Positions 45,938 through 56,180 of a stretch of 64,000 nt of DNA are shown here, piece after piece. This DNA comes from Prolixibacteraceae bacterium (GTDB taxonomy: Bacteria > Bacteroidota > Bacteroidia > Bacteroidales > Prolixibacteraceae), in contig JAOARB010000011.1 in the NCBI GenBank assembly GCA_025210775.1, forward strand, positions 79,325 to 143,324, written 5' to 3'. A model generated the notes under the pieces. It worked only from the letters and a program-made list of their open reading frames with translations, did not search any database and was not told the origin of the DNA. How positions within the stretch are numbered: the stretch's first letter is position 1; every line of letters starts with the position of its first letter. The position numbers and the translations under genes are program-made.

Positions 45938-48868
45938 ATGAAAAGGCAACTATTTAAATTTATTGATAGTCTGTTATTCAGCACCTATTTCATCCGATTG
46001 TTTACTTTGTTGCTTGTTATTTTAGGATCAATTGACTTCATCTTTGCCATACATCAACCTCACGTAATTAATTTTACCCGAGAACAATATAATGCTTACA
46101 GTAAAAATTGGTCTGTTTCACATTCTGATCAAGGTATGATTTATGTCGGAAACGATGTGGGACTTCTCCAATTTGATGGTATTAATTGGAAATTATATGC
46201 TTTGCCCAATGGGAGAAAAGTTCGTTCTGTTTTCGTTGGTAATGATCAGAAGATATATACTGGCTCCTATGAAGAATTTGGTTATTGGGAGAAAGATAAG
46301 GTCGGTCAACTACACTATACCTCTTTAAGTGATTCTCTTGTTGGTTTTGAATTGCATAACGAAGAGATTTGGAAGATTACGCAGGATGATAAGGGAAAAG
46401 TGTATTTCCAATCTTTTTCTGTTGTCTTTACTCTTGACAAAGGGAAGATACACCATAATAGATTGGAAAATTCTATCTTGTTTTTACTGGAGGCAAGAGA
46501 TAAAACGATAGCTCAGGTTACTCGTCATAATTTGGTGGAGTTTAAAGATGACCAATTTACAGAGATCCCTCATAGTGGATTTATGAATCAGGCCTTTACA
46601 CGAGTTTTTTTGCCGTATCAGAAGGAAGATTTTTTATTGGGTTCCATTGAAAAAGGGTTAACGATTTGGAGTGATGGAAAGTTCAAAGAATGGCATTGCC
46701 CTGCCCAGGATAGCCTTAAAGGAAAAGAGATTAATAGGGGCATTTTTGATGGACAGAATTATTATATAGGAACGATCCAGGATGGTATTTATGTGATTAA
46801 TGAGTCTGGAGAGGTTTTGATCCACCTAAACACACAAAATTATCTGGAGAGTAATACTGTATTAGGAATGGATTTAGACCATCAGGGAAGATTGTGGGTT
46901 GCCATGAATAAAGGGATTTCCTGTATTGATTTTAATTACCCATTACATTTTGTCACAGAGCGGAAACAGAATATTGGAGTAGTTAATACTTCTGCTTTTT
47001 ATGATGGAAACCTATATTTGGGAACGAATCAGGGGGTGTATAAGTGCACTAATATTGGCAACGATATTTCAAAACTAAAATTGAATGACTTTGTCTTATT
47101 GCCTGGTAGTGGTGGACATGTATGGTCTCTTCAGGTTGTTGATGGACAGTTATTATGTGGACACAATACGGGTTCTTTTCGAATTGAAAAGGATAAAATG
47201 ATTCGTATTTCAAGAATTGGTGGTGGGTATAATTTTAAGAAGTTTGTTGTTAAAGGACAGGAACTTTTAATTCAGAGTACTTATACTTCATTAATATTGT
47301 TTCGAAAAGATGAAAAAGGTCTATGGTCTTTTTTTAGACGATTACGTGGATTTCAAGAACCTTCTCGTTTCATTGCCGTTGATCCTTTTGGAAATATCTG
47401 GGTAAATCACTTTCATAAGAAAGAGATTTACAAGATGCGTTTGGGAGAAAACTTTAGATCTCCTCTTGAAGTACAGAAATATGGAAAAAATAAAGGTCTT
47501 CCTGCTGATTTAGGATTTCATGTATTCGAATTCTATAAGCGTATTGTATTTACATCAACAGAGGGAATCTTCACTTATGATGATTTAAAGGATACCATTG
47601 TTCCATATAATAGATTGAATGATGTTCTTGGAGAATTTAGTCGAGCAGACCGAATTCTAAAAGGTAATGGAGATGGGTATTGGTTTGTTACTTCTCAAAA
47701 GATTGCTTATTTTAAAAAGAAGAATGACACTTTTGTAAAAAAGATGGAGTGTCTACTTAATGATTACAATAGACGATTGGTTGAGGGAAGTGAGAATATT
47801 ATCCCAGTTCGAAAGGAGGAAACATTAATTTGTTTGGAAAATGGTTATGCTGTTCTAAAGGGAGATTCTATTATTCGTGATAATTCAGACTCTTCAATTT
47901 TCTTTAGTATGGTTAAGAGTAGTTCTCAAACTACAGAAGAAAAGTTAATGTGTCTTGATGACCGGGGGGAAGAGCCTAAAATTCCTTATTTGGGAAATTT
48001 TATTGCATTTCACTATTCATCATTGGTTTCTCCTGGTAAGCCTATTCTTTTTCAAACTTATTTACAGGGTTTAGATAAAGAATGGTCCGTTTTATCATCA
48101 CAAACAAGTAAAGAGTATTTTCGATTGCCTTGGGGAAAATATGTTCTCAAGGTAAAAGGTCAAGATGAGTTTGGCCATCATTTAGCTGAAATATCATATC
48201 CATTTCAAATTTTACCTCCATGGTATGCTACAAAGTTGGCGATTGTATTATTTCTGTTGATTTCTTTATTGTTTGTTGTTGTTACACCTCTAGGAATTCG
48301 AATGTACTATCGAAAACAAAGAGCAACTTATCAAAGAGAGCAAGATCGCCTTCTAATGGAAAAGCAAGAAGAGGAGCGTTTGAGAGCAGAGCGTAATTTA
48401 ATCAAGTATCGTAACCAAAGCTTGCGTAATGAGCTTTCTCATAAGAGTAGTGAATTGGCTAATTCTACGATGTCTATCATTAGGAAAAATAACGTTTTGT
48501 TGGATGTAAAAACGGAAATACTGAAACAAAAAGAGGTGTTGAAGCAAAGATATCCAGACAAGTATCTTGAGAAAGTGATTAAACTGATTGATGAGAATAT
48601 TGACAATCAAGATGACTGGGAGATCTTTGAAAAGCATTTTGACCGTGCCCACGTTGATTTTTTTAACCGACTGAAAGATGATTATCCAAAACTTACGCCT
48701 AATGATTTGCGTTTATGCGCCTATTTAAAGATGAACTTAACGACTAAGGAGATTGCGCCTTTAATGAATATCTCGCCACGAAGCGTTGAAGTACATCGTT
48801 ATAGACTTCGTAAGAAACTAGATTTCTCTTCAAGTGATAACTTAAATGAATTCATGATTCAATTTTAA
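45938..48868 (+). CDS. Membrane-spanning PUL regulator (Reg_prop, Y_Y_Y, HTH)
   Basis: A 976-residue sensor-regulator with an N-terminal signal/anchor helix (about 17-35). A periplasmic beta-propeller (about 40-680) follows, with repeats such as GMIYVGNDVGLLQFDGINW and GRLWVAMNKGISCID. Next is a Y_Y_Y domain (about 690-760), a membrane helix (about 770-790), a coiled coil (about 795-880), and a C-terminal LuxR-like helix-turn-helix (LTPNDLRLCAYLKM ... TTKEIAPLMNISPRSVEVHRYRLRKKL). There is no histidine-kinase domain, so it should bind DNA directly, like SusR-type one-component regulators. It sits upstream of the SusC/SusD genes and probably activates that locus when its propeller binds an oligosaccharide. 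Confidence 0.88.
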   Translation: MKRQLFKFIDSLLFSTYFIRLFTLLLVILGSIDFIFAIHQPHVINFTREQYNAYSKNWSVSHSDQGMIYVGNDVGLLQFDGINWKLYALPNGRKVRSVFVGNDQKIYTGSYEEFGYWEKDKVGQLHYTSLSDSLVGFELHNEEIWKITQDDKGKVYFQSFSVVFTLDKGKIHHNRLENSILFLLEARDKTIAQVTRHNLVEFKDDQFTEIPHSGFMNQAFTRVFLPYQKEDFLLGSIEKGLTIWSDGKFKEWHCPAQDSLKGKEINRGIFDGQNYYIGTIQDGIYVINESGEVLIHLNTQNYLESNTVLGMDLDHQGRLWVAMNKGISCIDFNYPLHFVTERKQNIGVVNTSAFYDGNLYLGTNQGVYKCTNIGNDISKLKLNDFVLLPGSGGHVWSLQVVDGQLLCGHNTGSFRIEKDKMIRISRIGGGYNFKKFVVKGQELLIQSTYTSLILFRKDEKGLWSFFRRLRGFQEPSRFIAVDPFGNIWVNHFHKKEIYKMRLGENFRSPLEVQKYGKNKGLPADLGFHVFEFYKRIVFTSTEGIFTYDDLKDTIVPYNRLNDVLGEFSRADRILKGNGDGYWFVTSQKIAYFKKKNDTFVKKMECLLNDYNRRLVEGSENIIPVRKEETLICLENGYAVLKGDSIIRDNSDSSIFFSMVKSSSQTTEEKLMCLDDRGEEPKIPYLGNFIAFHYSSLVSPGKPILFQTYLQGLDKEWSVLSSQTSKEYFRLPWGKYVLKVKGQDEFGHHLAEISYPFQILPPWYATKLAIVLFLLISLLFVVVTPLGIRMYYRKQRATYQREQDRLLMEKQEEERLRAERNLIKYRNQSLRNELSHKSSELANSTMSIIRKNNVLLDVKTEILKQKEVLKQRYPDKYLEKVIKLIDENIDNQDDWEIFEKHFDRAHVDFFNRLKDDYPKLTPNDLRLCAYLKMNLTTKEIAPLMNISPRSVEVHRYRLRKKLDFSSSDNLNEFMIQF

Positions 48869-49719
48869 GTCTTCCATTACTTGTCGATATGAAATATGTT
48901 TGATTTGTTTAAGCATAAGTTTTTTTTACGGAAAAAGATGTTGAGTGTATTTTTATCATGCTCTCGTGAACGTTTATATCTTTTCTGTGATTCTATATCA
49001 TTGTATTTTACAGTCTCGGGCTTTTGATTGTCTTGTTTGTCTCTTTCAGTTATGTTGAGGACCATCATTATATTTTTCCCAAATCTTAAATTGTTTGTAA
49101 AAGCTCAACCAACATCATTTTAAGTTTTATTGTTTATTCCTTTCTCTTAATCCACAATCAGGAATAATTTAATAAGAACATAACGTGTCTATACAATATT
49201 CGTTACTCTAACTCCTCTCACTTGTATTTTTCGTAAATTCTTCATGCTTCTTATATATACTAATATAGATCTTAGACTTATCTATTAGATAGATCAATGT
49301 GGCTATATCTTTATCTCCGTCATGATCTGATTTTGCATATAATATGTATCAAATGATCTTTCTGAAATCTTCTTCTTTATCCAAGACTCTATTATTTGTC
49401 TTTCAAGTTTCCTTAGTTATTATTGGCTAATAAGTTGAATTCCTAACTAAATAGATGATATCTTCTTATAAGAGAAGAATAATGGAGAAATAGATTTATT
49501 TTCTTTAATCTTGAATGTTATAAAAATACAATCCTAATAGGTTGATAGACAGTTGTTAAGAGTTGCTTGTATAGGTGGTATATAGTTTGTTTTTTCGTCA
49601 TAAATGATTTATGCAATTTGTATAGTGGTCGTTTTTTTTGCCAGAAGTGAGATGCCCGTAATTTTGTTATCAGTAATTCCTAATCTAGGAATAACCAATA
49701 AAAACTAAATTTATTTTGT
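48869..49719. other. Control region upstream of susC
   Basis: About 850 bases without a credible gene. It must contain the SusC/SusD promoter and the binding site of the upstream regulator. I could not identify either with confidence. Confidence 0.4.
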
Positions 49720-52710
49720 ATGAAAAGACTACTATTACTATCTCTTCTTTTTATTGGTCTGGGTGTTTCGACTTATGCCCAGAAATCGATAAATATAAGT
49801 GGAAGAGTTACCGAGGCTGGTTCGGATTTTCCGATTCCGGGGGTAACGGTACAGGTTAAGGGAACTACTTCGGGTAGTACTACTGATATGAATGGAAAGT
49901 ATAATATAGAAGCATCTGCTAATGATATTATTCTGTTTCGATTCATTGGAATGGAAAGTCAAGAAATAAGAGTGGGTGACCGTTCCATTATTGATGTTGA
50001 ATTAAAAGTAGAACAACTTGGACTCGATGAAATTGTTGTAATTGGCTATGGTATGCAGCGAAAAAGTGATATTACTGGAGCTGTATCTTCAGTGAAAGGT
50101 AAAGATCTTGCAAAAACATCTACTTTGAATGTTGGTAGTGCCATTAGTGGTAAAGTTGCCGGTGTTCAAGTGACAAGTTCTAATGGAGCTCCAGGATCTT
50201 CCCCAGTAATTCGAATTCGTGGTGTTGGGACTCTGAATAATTCTGCTCCTATTTATGTGGTTGATGGTTTAATCGTTTCTGATATTAATTTCCTAAATCC
50301 AACCGATATCGCTTCTTTAGAAGTCTTAAAGGATGCATCGGCAACTGCAATATATGGATCACGTGGTGCCAATGGGGTGATCATGATTTCTACAAAGAAA
50401 GGTAAAGCAGGTAAGACTAAGATTAATTTTAACAGCCAAGTAAGTATTTCAAAGGTTAGTAATACTATCGATATGGTGTCGGCATCTGATTATGCGATGT
50501 TACGTAATGAATCATCACTTAATTCAGGGAATCCGGCTCCTTATGAGGATCCTAACCAATTTGGGGAAGGAACAGATTGGTTTAATGAAATCTATTCTAC
50601 CGCAATTTCTCAAAATTATCAGGTCTCTGCTAGTGGAGGAAATAAAAATATGAAATACCATCTTAGTGCAGCTTTTGAGAATCAGGAAGGTATTGTTGAA
50701 AAAACAGATTTAGAAAGAATTACTTTAAGAGCGAATAATGAATATACGTTGACAAAGTCTGTTAAGATAGGTCATAACATTAGTTTTATAAAAACAGATA
50801 AACATGGGGGACCCGACCCAACACAAGCCGCTTATCGTACTCCAGGTATTTTTAGCCCTTTTCAAGAAGATGGATCTTTTACTGAAATTGTTGATGGAAG
50901 TAACCCTTTGGTAAGTACTTACTACAATAATTCATTGTTCCATTCAGAAAGATTGGTGGGGAATTTCTATGGAGAGGTTAATTTAGGGGATTTTGTTTTT
51001 CGCTCTTCTTATGGATTCGAGAAAAAAGATAATTTTACTCGCAACTATATTCCTAAGTATGAAGCTAATGCTTCACAGTCGACCAATGAGTCTAAATTAA
51101 TAAAATCAAATCTTCGCTTTAGATCTTACATATGGGATAATACGATTAATTATTTCAAGGATTTCAAGGATCATCATTTTGATGCCATGGCAGGTATATC
51201 TGTTCAGGATACTTATAGTGAAACATTAAAAGGAGCAGCAACTGACATCCCTAACAATAGAAATTTGTGGTATTTAGATGCTACTTTCGATTCGGAAAGT
51301 TATGCTCTAGAGAATCCTGCTACAAGTAGATCTTATTTGTCATATATGTTTCGTATGAATTACTCGTATTTGGATCGATACCTGATGACAGCAACTTATA
51401 GAATAGATGGGTCCTCAAAATTTAGCGAAGATAATCGTTATGCCCATTTCCCATCTATAGCCTTAGGATGGAGAGCAAGTCAGGAGGAGTTCCTAAAAAA
51501 TAATGAGTATATCAGTAACTTGAAATTTAGAGCAAGTTATGGTATTATTGGTAATGATAAGATCGGAGATTATGCTTCGATACAGTATCTTTCTACTACG
51601 GAATCGATCGGTGGGAATCAATCGGGTATTGTTGCTATTGTTGGTGGTAACGAAGATATCGCTCAAGGTGCAACATTGACCAAGCTTGCTGATCCTACCA
51701 TTGTTTGGGAGGAAACAAGCCAAACAGATATTGGTATGGAAATAGGCTTCTTAGACAATAAGCTATCTGCAGAGTTCGATTACTACAGAAGAGAAACAGA
51801 TGATATTTTGATTGCCGTACCTATCCCATCGTATTTTGGGACTCGTGCTGATCCTGTTGTAAATGCAGCTAGAGTTTTGAATGATGGTTTTGAAGTTGTT
51901 ATGCGTTGGGAAGATAGAAAGAATGATTTCTCTTATGGTGTCAGTGCAAACTTGACTACAATAAACAACGAAGTGAAGGAGTTAGCGAATGGACGATCTT
52001 TCTTGTCAGGTAGTGTCGATTCTCAATCTTTTACACGCACCTCTGTTGGAAATCCTATTGGAGCTTTTTATGGATATAAAGTTGATGGAGTCTTTCAAAA
52101 TGAGGATGAATTAGCAAATTATCCTGTTTATGGAGGAGAACTGCCAGGAGATCTTCGATTCAAAGATTTAAATAATGATGGTGTTATTACTGAAGATGAT
52201 CAAACTGTAATAGGGTCACCGATACCTGATTTTACTTTTGGAGCAAACTTCCATTGTGAATATAAAGGATTTGATTTCTCTCTTGATTTGCAGGGTGTGG
52301 TAGGTAATGAGATTGCCAATGGTAAATTACGTAAAAGATGGAAGTCTAGCTATAATTACGAAGCATCAGCATTGGATAGATGGAATGGAGAAGGTACCAG
52401 CTATACAAATCCTCGTTTGAGTGATGTTGATACTCATAATGAAAAGATGTCTGATTACTGGTTGGAAGATGGTTCTTACCTTCGAATTAGAAACATCCAG
52501 TTGGGATACTCTTTGCCAAAATCTATAATTAAGAAATTGTCTGTAAGCCATTTGAGGACATATGTGAGTGTTACAGATCTGTACACTTTTACTAATTACT
52601 CTGGTTTTACTCCAGATATTGGAGGATCAAATGTTATGACCAATGGAATTGATATGGCAACTTATCCATTGCCAACGACTGTAACTTTTGGCTTAAACAT
52701 AACTTTCTAA
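49720..52710 (+). CDS. SusC/RagA family TonB-linked outer-membrane transporter
   Basis: A 996-residue SusC-type protein with a signal peptide (to about residue 20, STYAQ). A CarboxypepD_reg-like domain (about 22-98) follows, then the TonB-interacting stretch DEIVVIGYGMQRKSD and the plug domain with GVGTLNNSAPIYVVDG, ending GSRGANGVIMISTKKG. The remainder is a 22-strand barrel. It imports oligosaccharides through the outer membrane together with the SusD lipoprotein encoded 11 bases downstream. With about 1000 residues it is full-length and intact. Confidence 0.95.
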   Translation: MKRLLLLSLLFIGLGVSTYAQKSINISGRVTEAGSDFPIPGVTVQVKGTTSGSTTDMNGKYNIEASANDIILFRFIGMESQEIRVGDRSIIDVELKVEQLGLDEIVVIGYGMQRKSDITGAVSSVKGKDLAKTSTLNVGSAISGKVAGVQVTSSNGAPGSSPVIRIRGVGTLNNSAPIYVVDGLIVSDINFLNPTDIASLEVLKDASATAIYGSRGANGVIMISTKKGKAGKTKINFNSQVSISKVSNTIDMVSASDYAMLRNESSLNSGNPAPYEDPNQFGEGTDWFNEIYSTAISQNYQVSASGGNKNMKYHLSAAFENQEGIVEKTDLERITLRANNEYTLTKSVKIGHNISFIKTDKHGGPDPTQAAYRTPGIFSPFQEDGSFTEIVDGSNPLVSTYYNNSLFHSERLVGNFYGEVNLGDFVFRSSYGFEKKDNFTRNYIPKYEANASQSTNESKLIKSNLRFRSYIWDNTINYFKDFKDHHFDAMAGISVQDTYSETLKGAATDIPNNRNLWYLDATFDSESYALENPATSRSYLSYMFRMNYSYLDRYLMTATYRIDGSSKFSEDNRYAHFPSIALGWRASQEEFLKNNEYISNLKFRASYGIIGNDKIGDYASIQYLSTTESIGGNQSGIVAIVGGNEDIAQGATLTKLADPTIVWEETSQTDIGMEIGFLDNKLSAEFDYYRRETDDILIAVPIPSYFGTRADPVVNAARVLNDGFEVVMRWEDRKNDFSYGVSANLTTINNEVKELANGRSFLSGSVDSQSFTRTSVGNPIGAFYGYKVDGVFQNEDELANYPVYGGELPGDLRFKDLNNDGVITEDDQTVIGSPIPDFTFGANFHCEYKGFDFSLDLQGVVGNEIANGKLRKRWKSSYNYEASALDRWNGEGTSYTNPRLSDVDTHNEKMSDYWLEDGSYLRIRNIQLGYSLPKSIIKKLSVSHLRTYVSVTDLYTFTNYSGFTPDIGGSNVMTNGIDMATYPLPTTVTFGLNITF

Positions 52711-52721
52711 AGATTCGAATA

Positions 52722-54251
52722 ATGAAAAATAGTATTATTATATCACTTTTGTTGTTGGGTTTGGGATTCTCTTCTTGTGAAAATTATCTTGACAAACAAC
52801 CTTTGGGAGATCTGTCTCCTGAAAACTACTATTCAACTGCCGAAGGGGCTGAAGCAGGAGTGAATGCGGCCTATAGTTATCTTCGTCATTATGATCTTGT
52901 TGGCTTACCTTTTATTGCAGTGGGCGATATTGCCTCTGATGATGCCGATCACGGAAATAAGAATAATAAAGCCTCGATGGAGTTTAATGAATTTACTTTT
53001 TCTTCAAGTTCGAGTTTAATGAATAATTGGTTTTCTGGACAATATGTTTTGATTGGACGTGCAAATATTGTAATCAATTCTGAATCGGAATTTAATTTCT
53101 CAGAAGACCTTCAGAAAAGAATATTAGCTGAAGCGAAATTTATGAGAGCGTATGGCTATTTTAATCTGGTTAAATCTTTTGGTGGAGTTCCTAAAATTAC
53201 AGTTCTTCCTGAGTTGGATGGTGATTTTATCCCAAGAGCATCGACAGAAGAAATTTGGAAATTGATTGATGAAGACCTTGAGTATGCTATTGAGTATCTT
53301 CCAGAGAGATCTGGCTATTCTTCTGCTAATTTAGGTAGAGTTACAAAAGGTGCTGCACGAGGTTTATTAGCTAGAGCCTATTTGTTTAGAAACGACTTCC
53401 CAAATGTGGAAAAATATGCCATGGAAATTATCAATTCTGGAGAGTATTCACTTTTCCCTGATTATGAGGGTATTTTTACATACGATGGTGAGAATTGTTC
53501 TGAATCGGTATTTGAGATTCAGGCAACGCGTTCGGAAAGTGGAAATAAAACAGGAACAGATAAATACAACACTGTTCAAGGATCAAAAGCCAAATATTGG
53601 GATGAGGAAAAAGGTGTGTTTATTAATAATCAAGGACTAGGATGGGGAATTAACTCTCCTTCAGATGATTTGGAAGCTGCTTATGAAACTGGGGACCCAA
53701 GAAAAGAAGCGACAATTGCTTATGTGGGAGATACCTTATATGATGGACGTACTATTGTCGTTCGTAATTCTAAAAACCATGCTTTAAAATATAATCAGAA
53801 AGGCATTCTACCTTTATTTTACGATGGCTCAAATGATAAAGTCCTTAGTGGTGGTGGAGGTGCCAATAATCCTGCAAATGTGAGAATTATTCGTTATGCG
53901 GATGTGCTTTTGATGGCTGCTGAGGCTTTGAATGAAAATGGCAAAAGTGGTGAAGCTCTTCCTTATTTAAATATGGTACGTGAGAGAGCCAGAGGTGGTA
54001 ATGTTGACATTCTTCCTGATGTTACTACATCAGATGTTACAGAACTTCGCTATGCTATTTGGCATGAACGCCGTGTTGAACTAGCAATGGAACAGCATCG
54101 CTATTGGGATATTCTTCGTCAAGGTAGAGCTCCGAAATTGCTTCAAGCATTGGGAAAAAGTTATGTGGCAGGAAAACATGAACTATTACCTATACCACAG
54201 GTTGATATTGATGCTACAGAAGGAGTTATAACTCAAAACCCTGGATATTAA
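52722..54251 (+). CDS. SusD/RagB family glycan-binding lipoprotein
   Basis: A 509-residue lipoprotein (FSSC19 followed by ENYLDKQP, typical of SusD). It has the family layout: early PLGDLSPENYYST, AEAKFMRAYGYFNLVKSFGGVPKI, GAARGLLARAYLF, then the C-terminal RYADVLLMAAEALNENGKS and RRVELAMEQHRYWDILRQGRA, ending LLPIPQ ... NPGY. It caps the SusC barrel and binds the glycan at the cell surface. The gene is co-transcribed with susC and followed by a GAAA-loop hairpin that may reduce read-through to the sulfatase genes. Confidence 0.95.
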   Translation: MKNSIIISLLLLGLGFSSCENYLDKQPLGDLSPENYYSTAEGAEAGVNAAYSYLRHYDLVGLPFIAVGDIASDDADHGNKNNKASMEFNEFTFSSSSSLMNNWFSGQYVLIGRANIVINSESEFNFSEDLQKRILAEAKFMRAYGYFNLVKSFGGVPKITVLPELDGDFIPRASTEEIWKLIDEDLEYAIEYLPERSGYSSANLGRVTKGAARGLLARAYLFRNDFPNVEKYAMEIINSGEYSLFPDYEGIFTYDGENCSESVFEIQATRSESGNKTGTDKYNTVQGSKAKYWDEEKGVFINNQGLGWGINSPSDDLEAAYETGDPRKEATIAYVGDTLYDGRTIVVRNSKNHALKYNQKGILPLFYDGSNDKVLSGGGGANNPANVRIIRYADVLLMAAEALNENGKSGEALPYLNMVRERARGGNVDILPDVTTSDVTELRYAIWHERRVELAMEQHRYWDILRQGRAPKLLQALGKSYVAGKHELLPIPQVDIDATEGVITQNPGY

Positions 54252-54264
54252 TTGATCGGAAAGT

Positions 54265-54286
54265 GCAGACTGGGAAACCAGTTTGC
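54265..54286 (+). terminator. GAAA-tetraloop hairpin after susD (attenuator-like)
   Basis: A 9-bp stem (54265-54273 with 54278-54286, one G-U pair) closes a GAAA loop 14 bases after the susD stop. The following tail is pyrimidine-rich but short of T. It may be a partial terminator or an RNA end-stabiliser separating susCD from the enzyme genes. Confidence 0.5.
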
Positions 54287-54539
54287 TTCTCCTTTATACC
54301 CAAAACATTATTCTTATAATTTTTACTACGTAGAATGGTGCTTGATTAGCATGATTTACCCGTGAATAAAGGCATCCCAAGTGATACAGATTTGCTTATA
54401 GGGAATCTTATATCCTTTATTTTCTGGAAGTTAAGAGTGTAATGTTTTGGTAGCTAGTGTTTTAGTTGTTTGTTCTAATGTGATTGAACTGAAAACCTGT
54501 AATGTGTCCATAAGAACTCATTTAATTAACAAATAAGAA

Positions 54540-56138
54540 ATGAATTTTTCCAGAAATTATATAAAAGGATGGGGAATAATGAGAGGTGTACTCGGAGTAA
54601 GCTTGTTATCCTCTTCCCCTTTACTTGCTCAGGAGATAGAAAAACCCAATATCATCTTTATTATGGCAGATGACCATGCTAATCGTGCTATTAGTGCCTA
54701 TGGGGATAGCATAAACAGCACTCCTAATATTGATAGAATTGCCAATGAGGGGGTTCTTTTTCGTAATAATTTTTGTGCCAACTCAATTTGTGGCCCCAGT
54801 CGTGCAAGTATCCTTACAGGCCAGCATAGTCATAAAAATGGAGTGACTGGTAATGCTTCTAAATGGAATGGGAAGCAGACTCTTCTTCCTCGCATCATGA
54901 AAGAGGCAGGTTATAATACTGCGCTAATTGGTAAATGGCATTTGAATTCAAATCCTGGTGATGAGTTTGATTATTGGAAAATTCTAATGGGAGCGGGAAG
55001 ACAGGGGTTTTATTATAATCCTGATTTTGTGACTAGTGAAGGAAAAACGGTAATGATGAAAGGCTATTCTACGGATTTGGTTACCGACGAAGCTTTAGGT
55101 TGGCTGAATAACAAACGTGATAAGAAAAAGCCATTTATGTTGTTTGTGCAGTATAAGGCTCCCCATGTGCCAAGAATGCCTGAGTTTAGATTTATGGATC
55201 GCTATGTGAATGATACTATTCCTGAGCCGAAAACTCTTTTCGATGATTATGAAAGTAGGTCTTCCTACTTGAAAAAGGCTAATATGAAGATAGGACATCG
55301 TATCAAAACATTGCCTTTACTGGAAGACCATGATCCTAGTGAGAATATTTATTACGCCAGAATGACCAGAGAGCAACTGGTGAAATGGCACAGCTTTAAG
55401 GATCCTGAGACCAAACATATTCTGAAACTAAAACAAGAAGGTAAATTGGTTGGGAAAGAAAAGAAACGATTGGCTTATCAAATGTTTATTAAAGATTATC
55501 TCCGCTGTATTGATGGGGTTGATGAGAATGTAGGTCGATTACTTGCCTGGCTAGATCAGCATCAAAAGATAAAGGATAATACTATTATTGTATACAGTTC
55601 TGACCAGAGTTATTTTACTGGACAACATGGTTGGGCAGAGAAACGGTTTATGTATGAAGATGGTATGAGAATGCCTCTGATGATGCGTTGGCCAAAGAAG
55701 ATTAAGGCTGGAACTGAAGTAAAGGAGTTGGTACAGAATATCGACTTTGCCCCTAGTTTCTTGAATATGGCTGGTGTGGAAATTCCAGATCATATGCAAG
55801 GGGAATCTGTTCTGAAGTTGGTCAGTGGTGAAAAGAATCCTAAGTGGAGAAAGTCTTTGTACTATCATTATTATGATCATGGAAAACATAATGTACCTCG
55901 ACATGAAGGGGTGAGAAGTGATCGATATAAGTTAATCCACTACTATACGGATGATGTGTGGGAATTCTATGACTTAAAGACGGATGTTGATGAGCTGCAT
56001 AATCAGTATAGAAATGGTAGTTATAAAAAGGAAATTAAAAAGTTGAAAAAAGAACTTTATCGACTTCGTAATCAATATGAAGTTCCTGACAATCATTTCA
56101 AAGCGCCCTATGTGAGTGTGGGATATCATAAAAAATAA
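54540..56138 (+). CDS. S1 sulfatase, S1_11-like (first of three)
   Basis: A 532-residue secreted sulfatase (signal peptide to about residue 31, PLLAQE). It has the metal-binding IMADDHANR near 41, the formylglycine signature C84-G-P-S-R-A-S-I-L-T-G, GKWHLNSNPGDEFDYW, QYKAPHVPR and VYSSDQSYFTGQHGWAEKRFMYE. These put it in the S1_11-like group of 6-O-sulfatases, close to the next gene and to the protein at 10931-12496. It starts the enzyme part of the SusC/D locus, 288 bases after susD. The substrate is probably a 6-sulfated hexose; glucosamine specificity is known for the group, but the GH144-type neighbour suggests glucose is worth considering. Confidence 0.9.
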   Translation: MNFSRNYIKGWGIMRGVLGVSLLSSSPLLAQEIEKPNIIFIMADDHANRAISAYGDSINSTPNIDRIANEGVLFRNNFCANSICGPSRASILTGQHSHKNGVTGNASKWNGKQTLLPRIMKEAGYNTALIGKWHLNSNPGDEFDYWKILMGAGRQGFYYNPDFVTSEGKTVMMKGYSTDLVTDEALGWLNNKRDKKKPFMLFVQYKAPHVPRMPEFRFMDRYVNDTIPEPKTLFDDYESRSSYLKKANMKIGHRIKTLPLLEDHDPSENIYYARMTREQLVKWHSFKDPETKHILKLKQEGKLVGKEKKRLAYQMFIKDYLRCIDGVDENVGRLLAWLDQHQKIKDNTIIVYSSDQSYFTGQHGWAEKRFMYEDGMRMPLMMRWPKKIKAGTEVKELVQNIDFAPSFLNMAGVEIPDHMQGESVLKLVSGEKNPKWRKSLYYHYYDHGKHNVPRHEGVRSDRYKLIHYYTDDVWEFYDLKTDVDELHNQYRNGSYKKEIKKLKKELYRLRNQYEVPDNHFKAPYVSVGYHKK

Positions 56139-56180
56139 GAGACTTATCCTTGATTAAAGAATTGTATTAACACAAATTAT

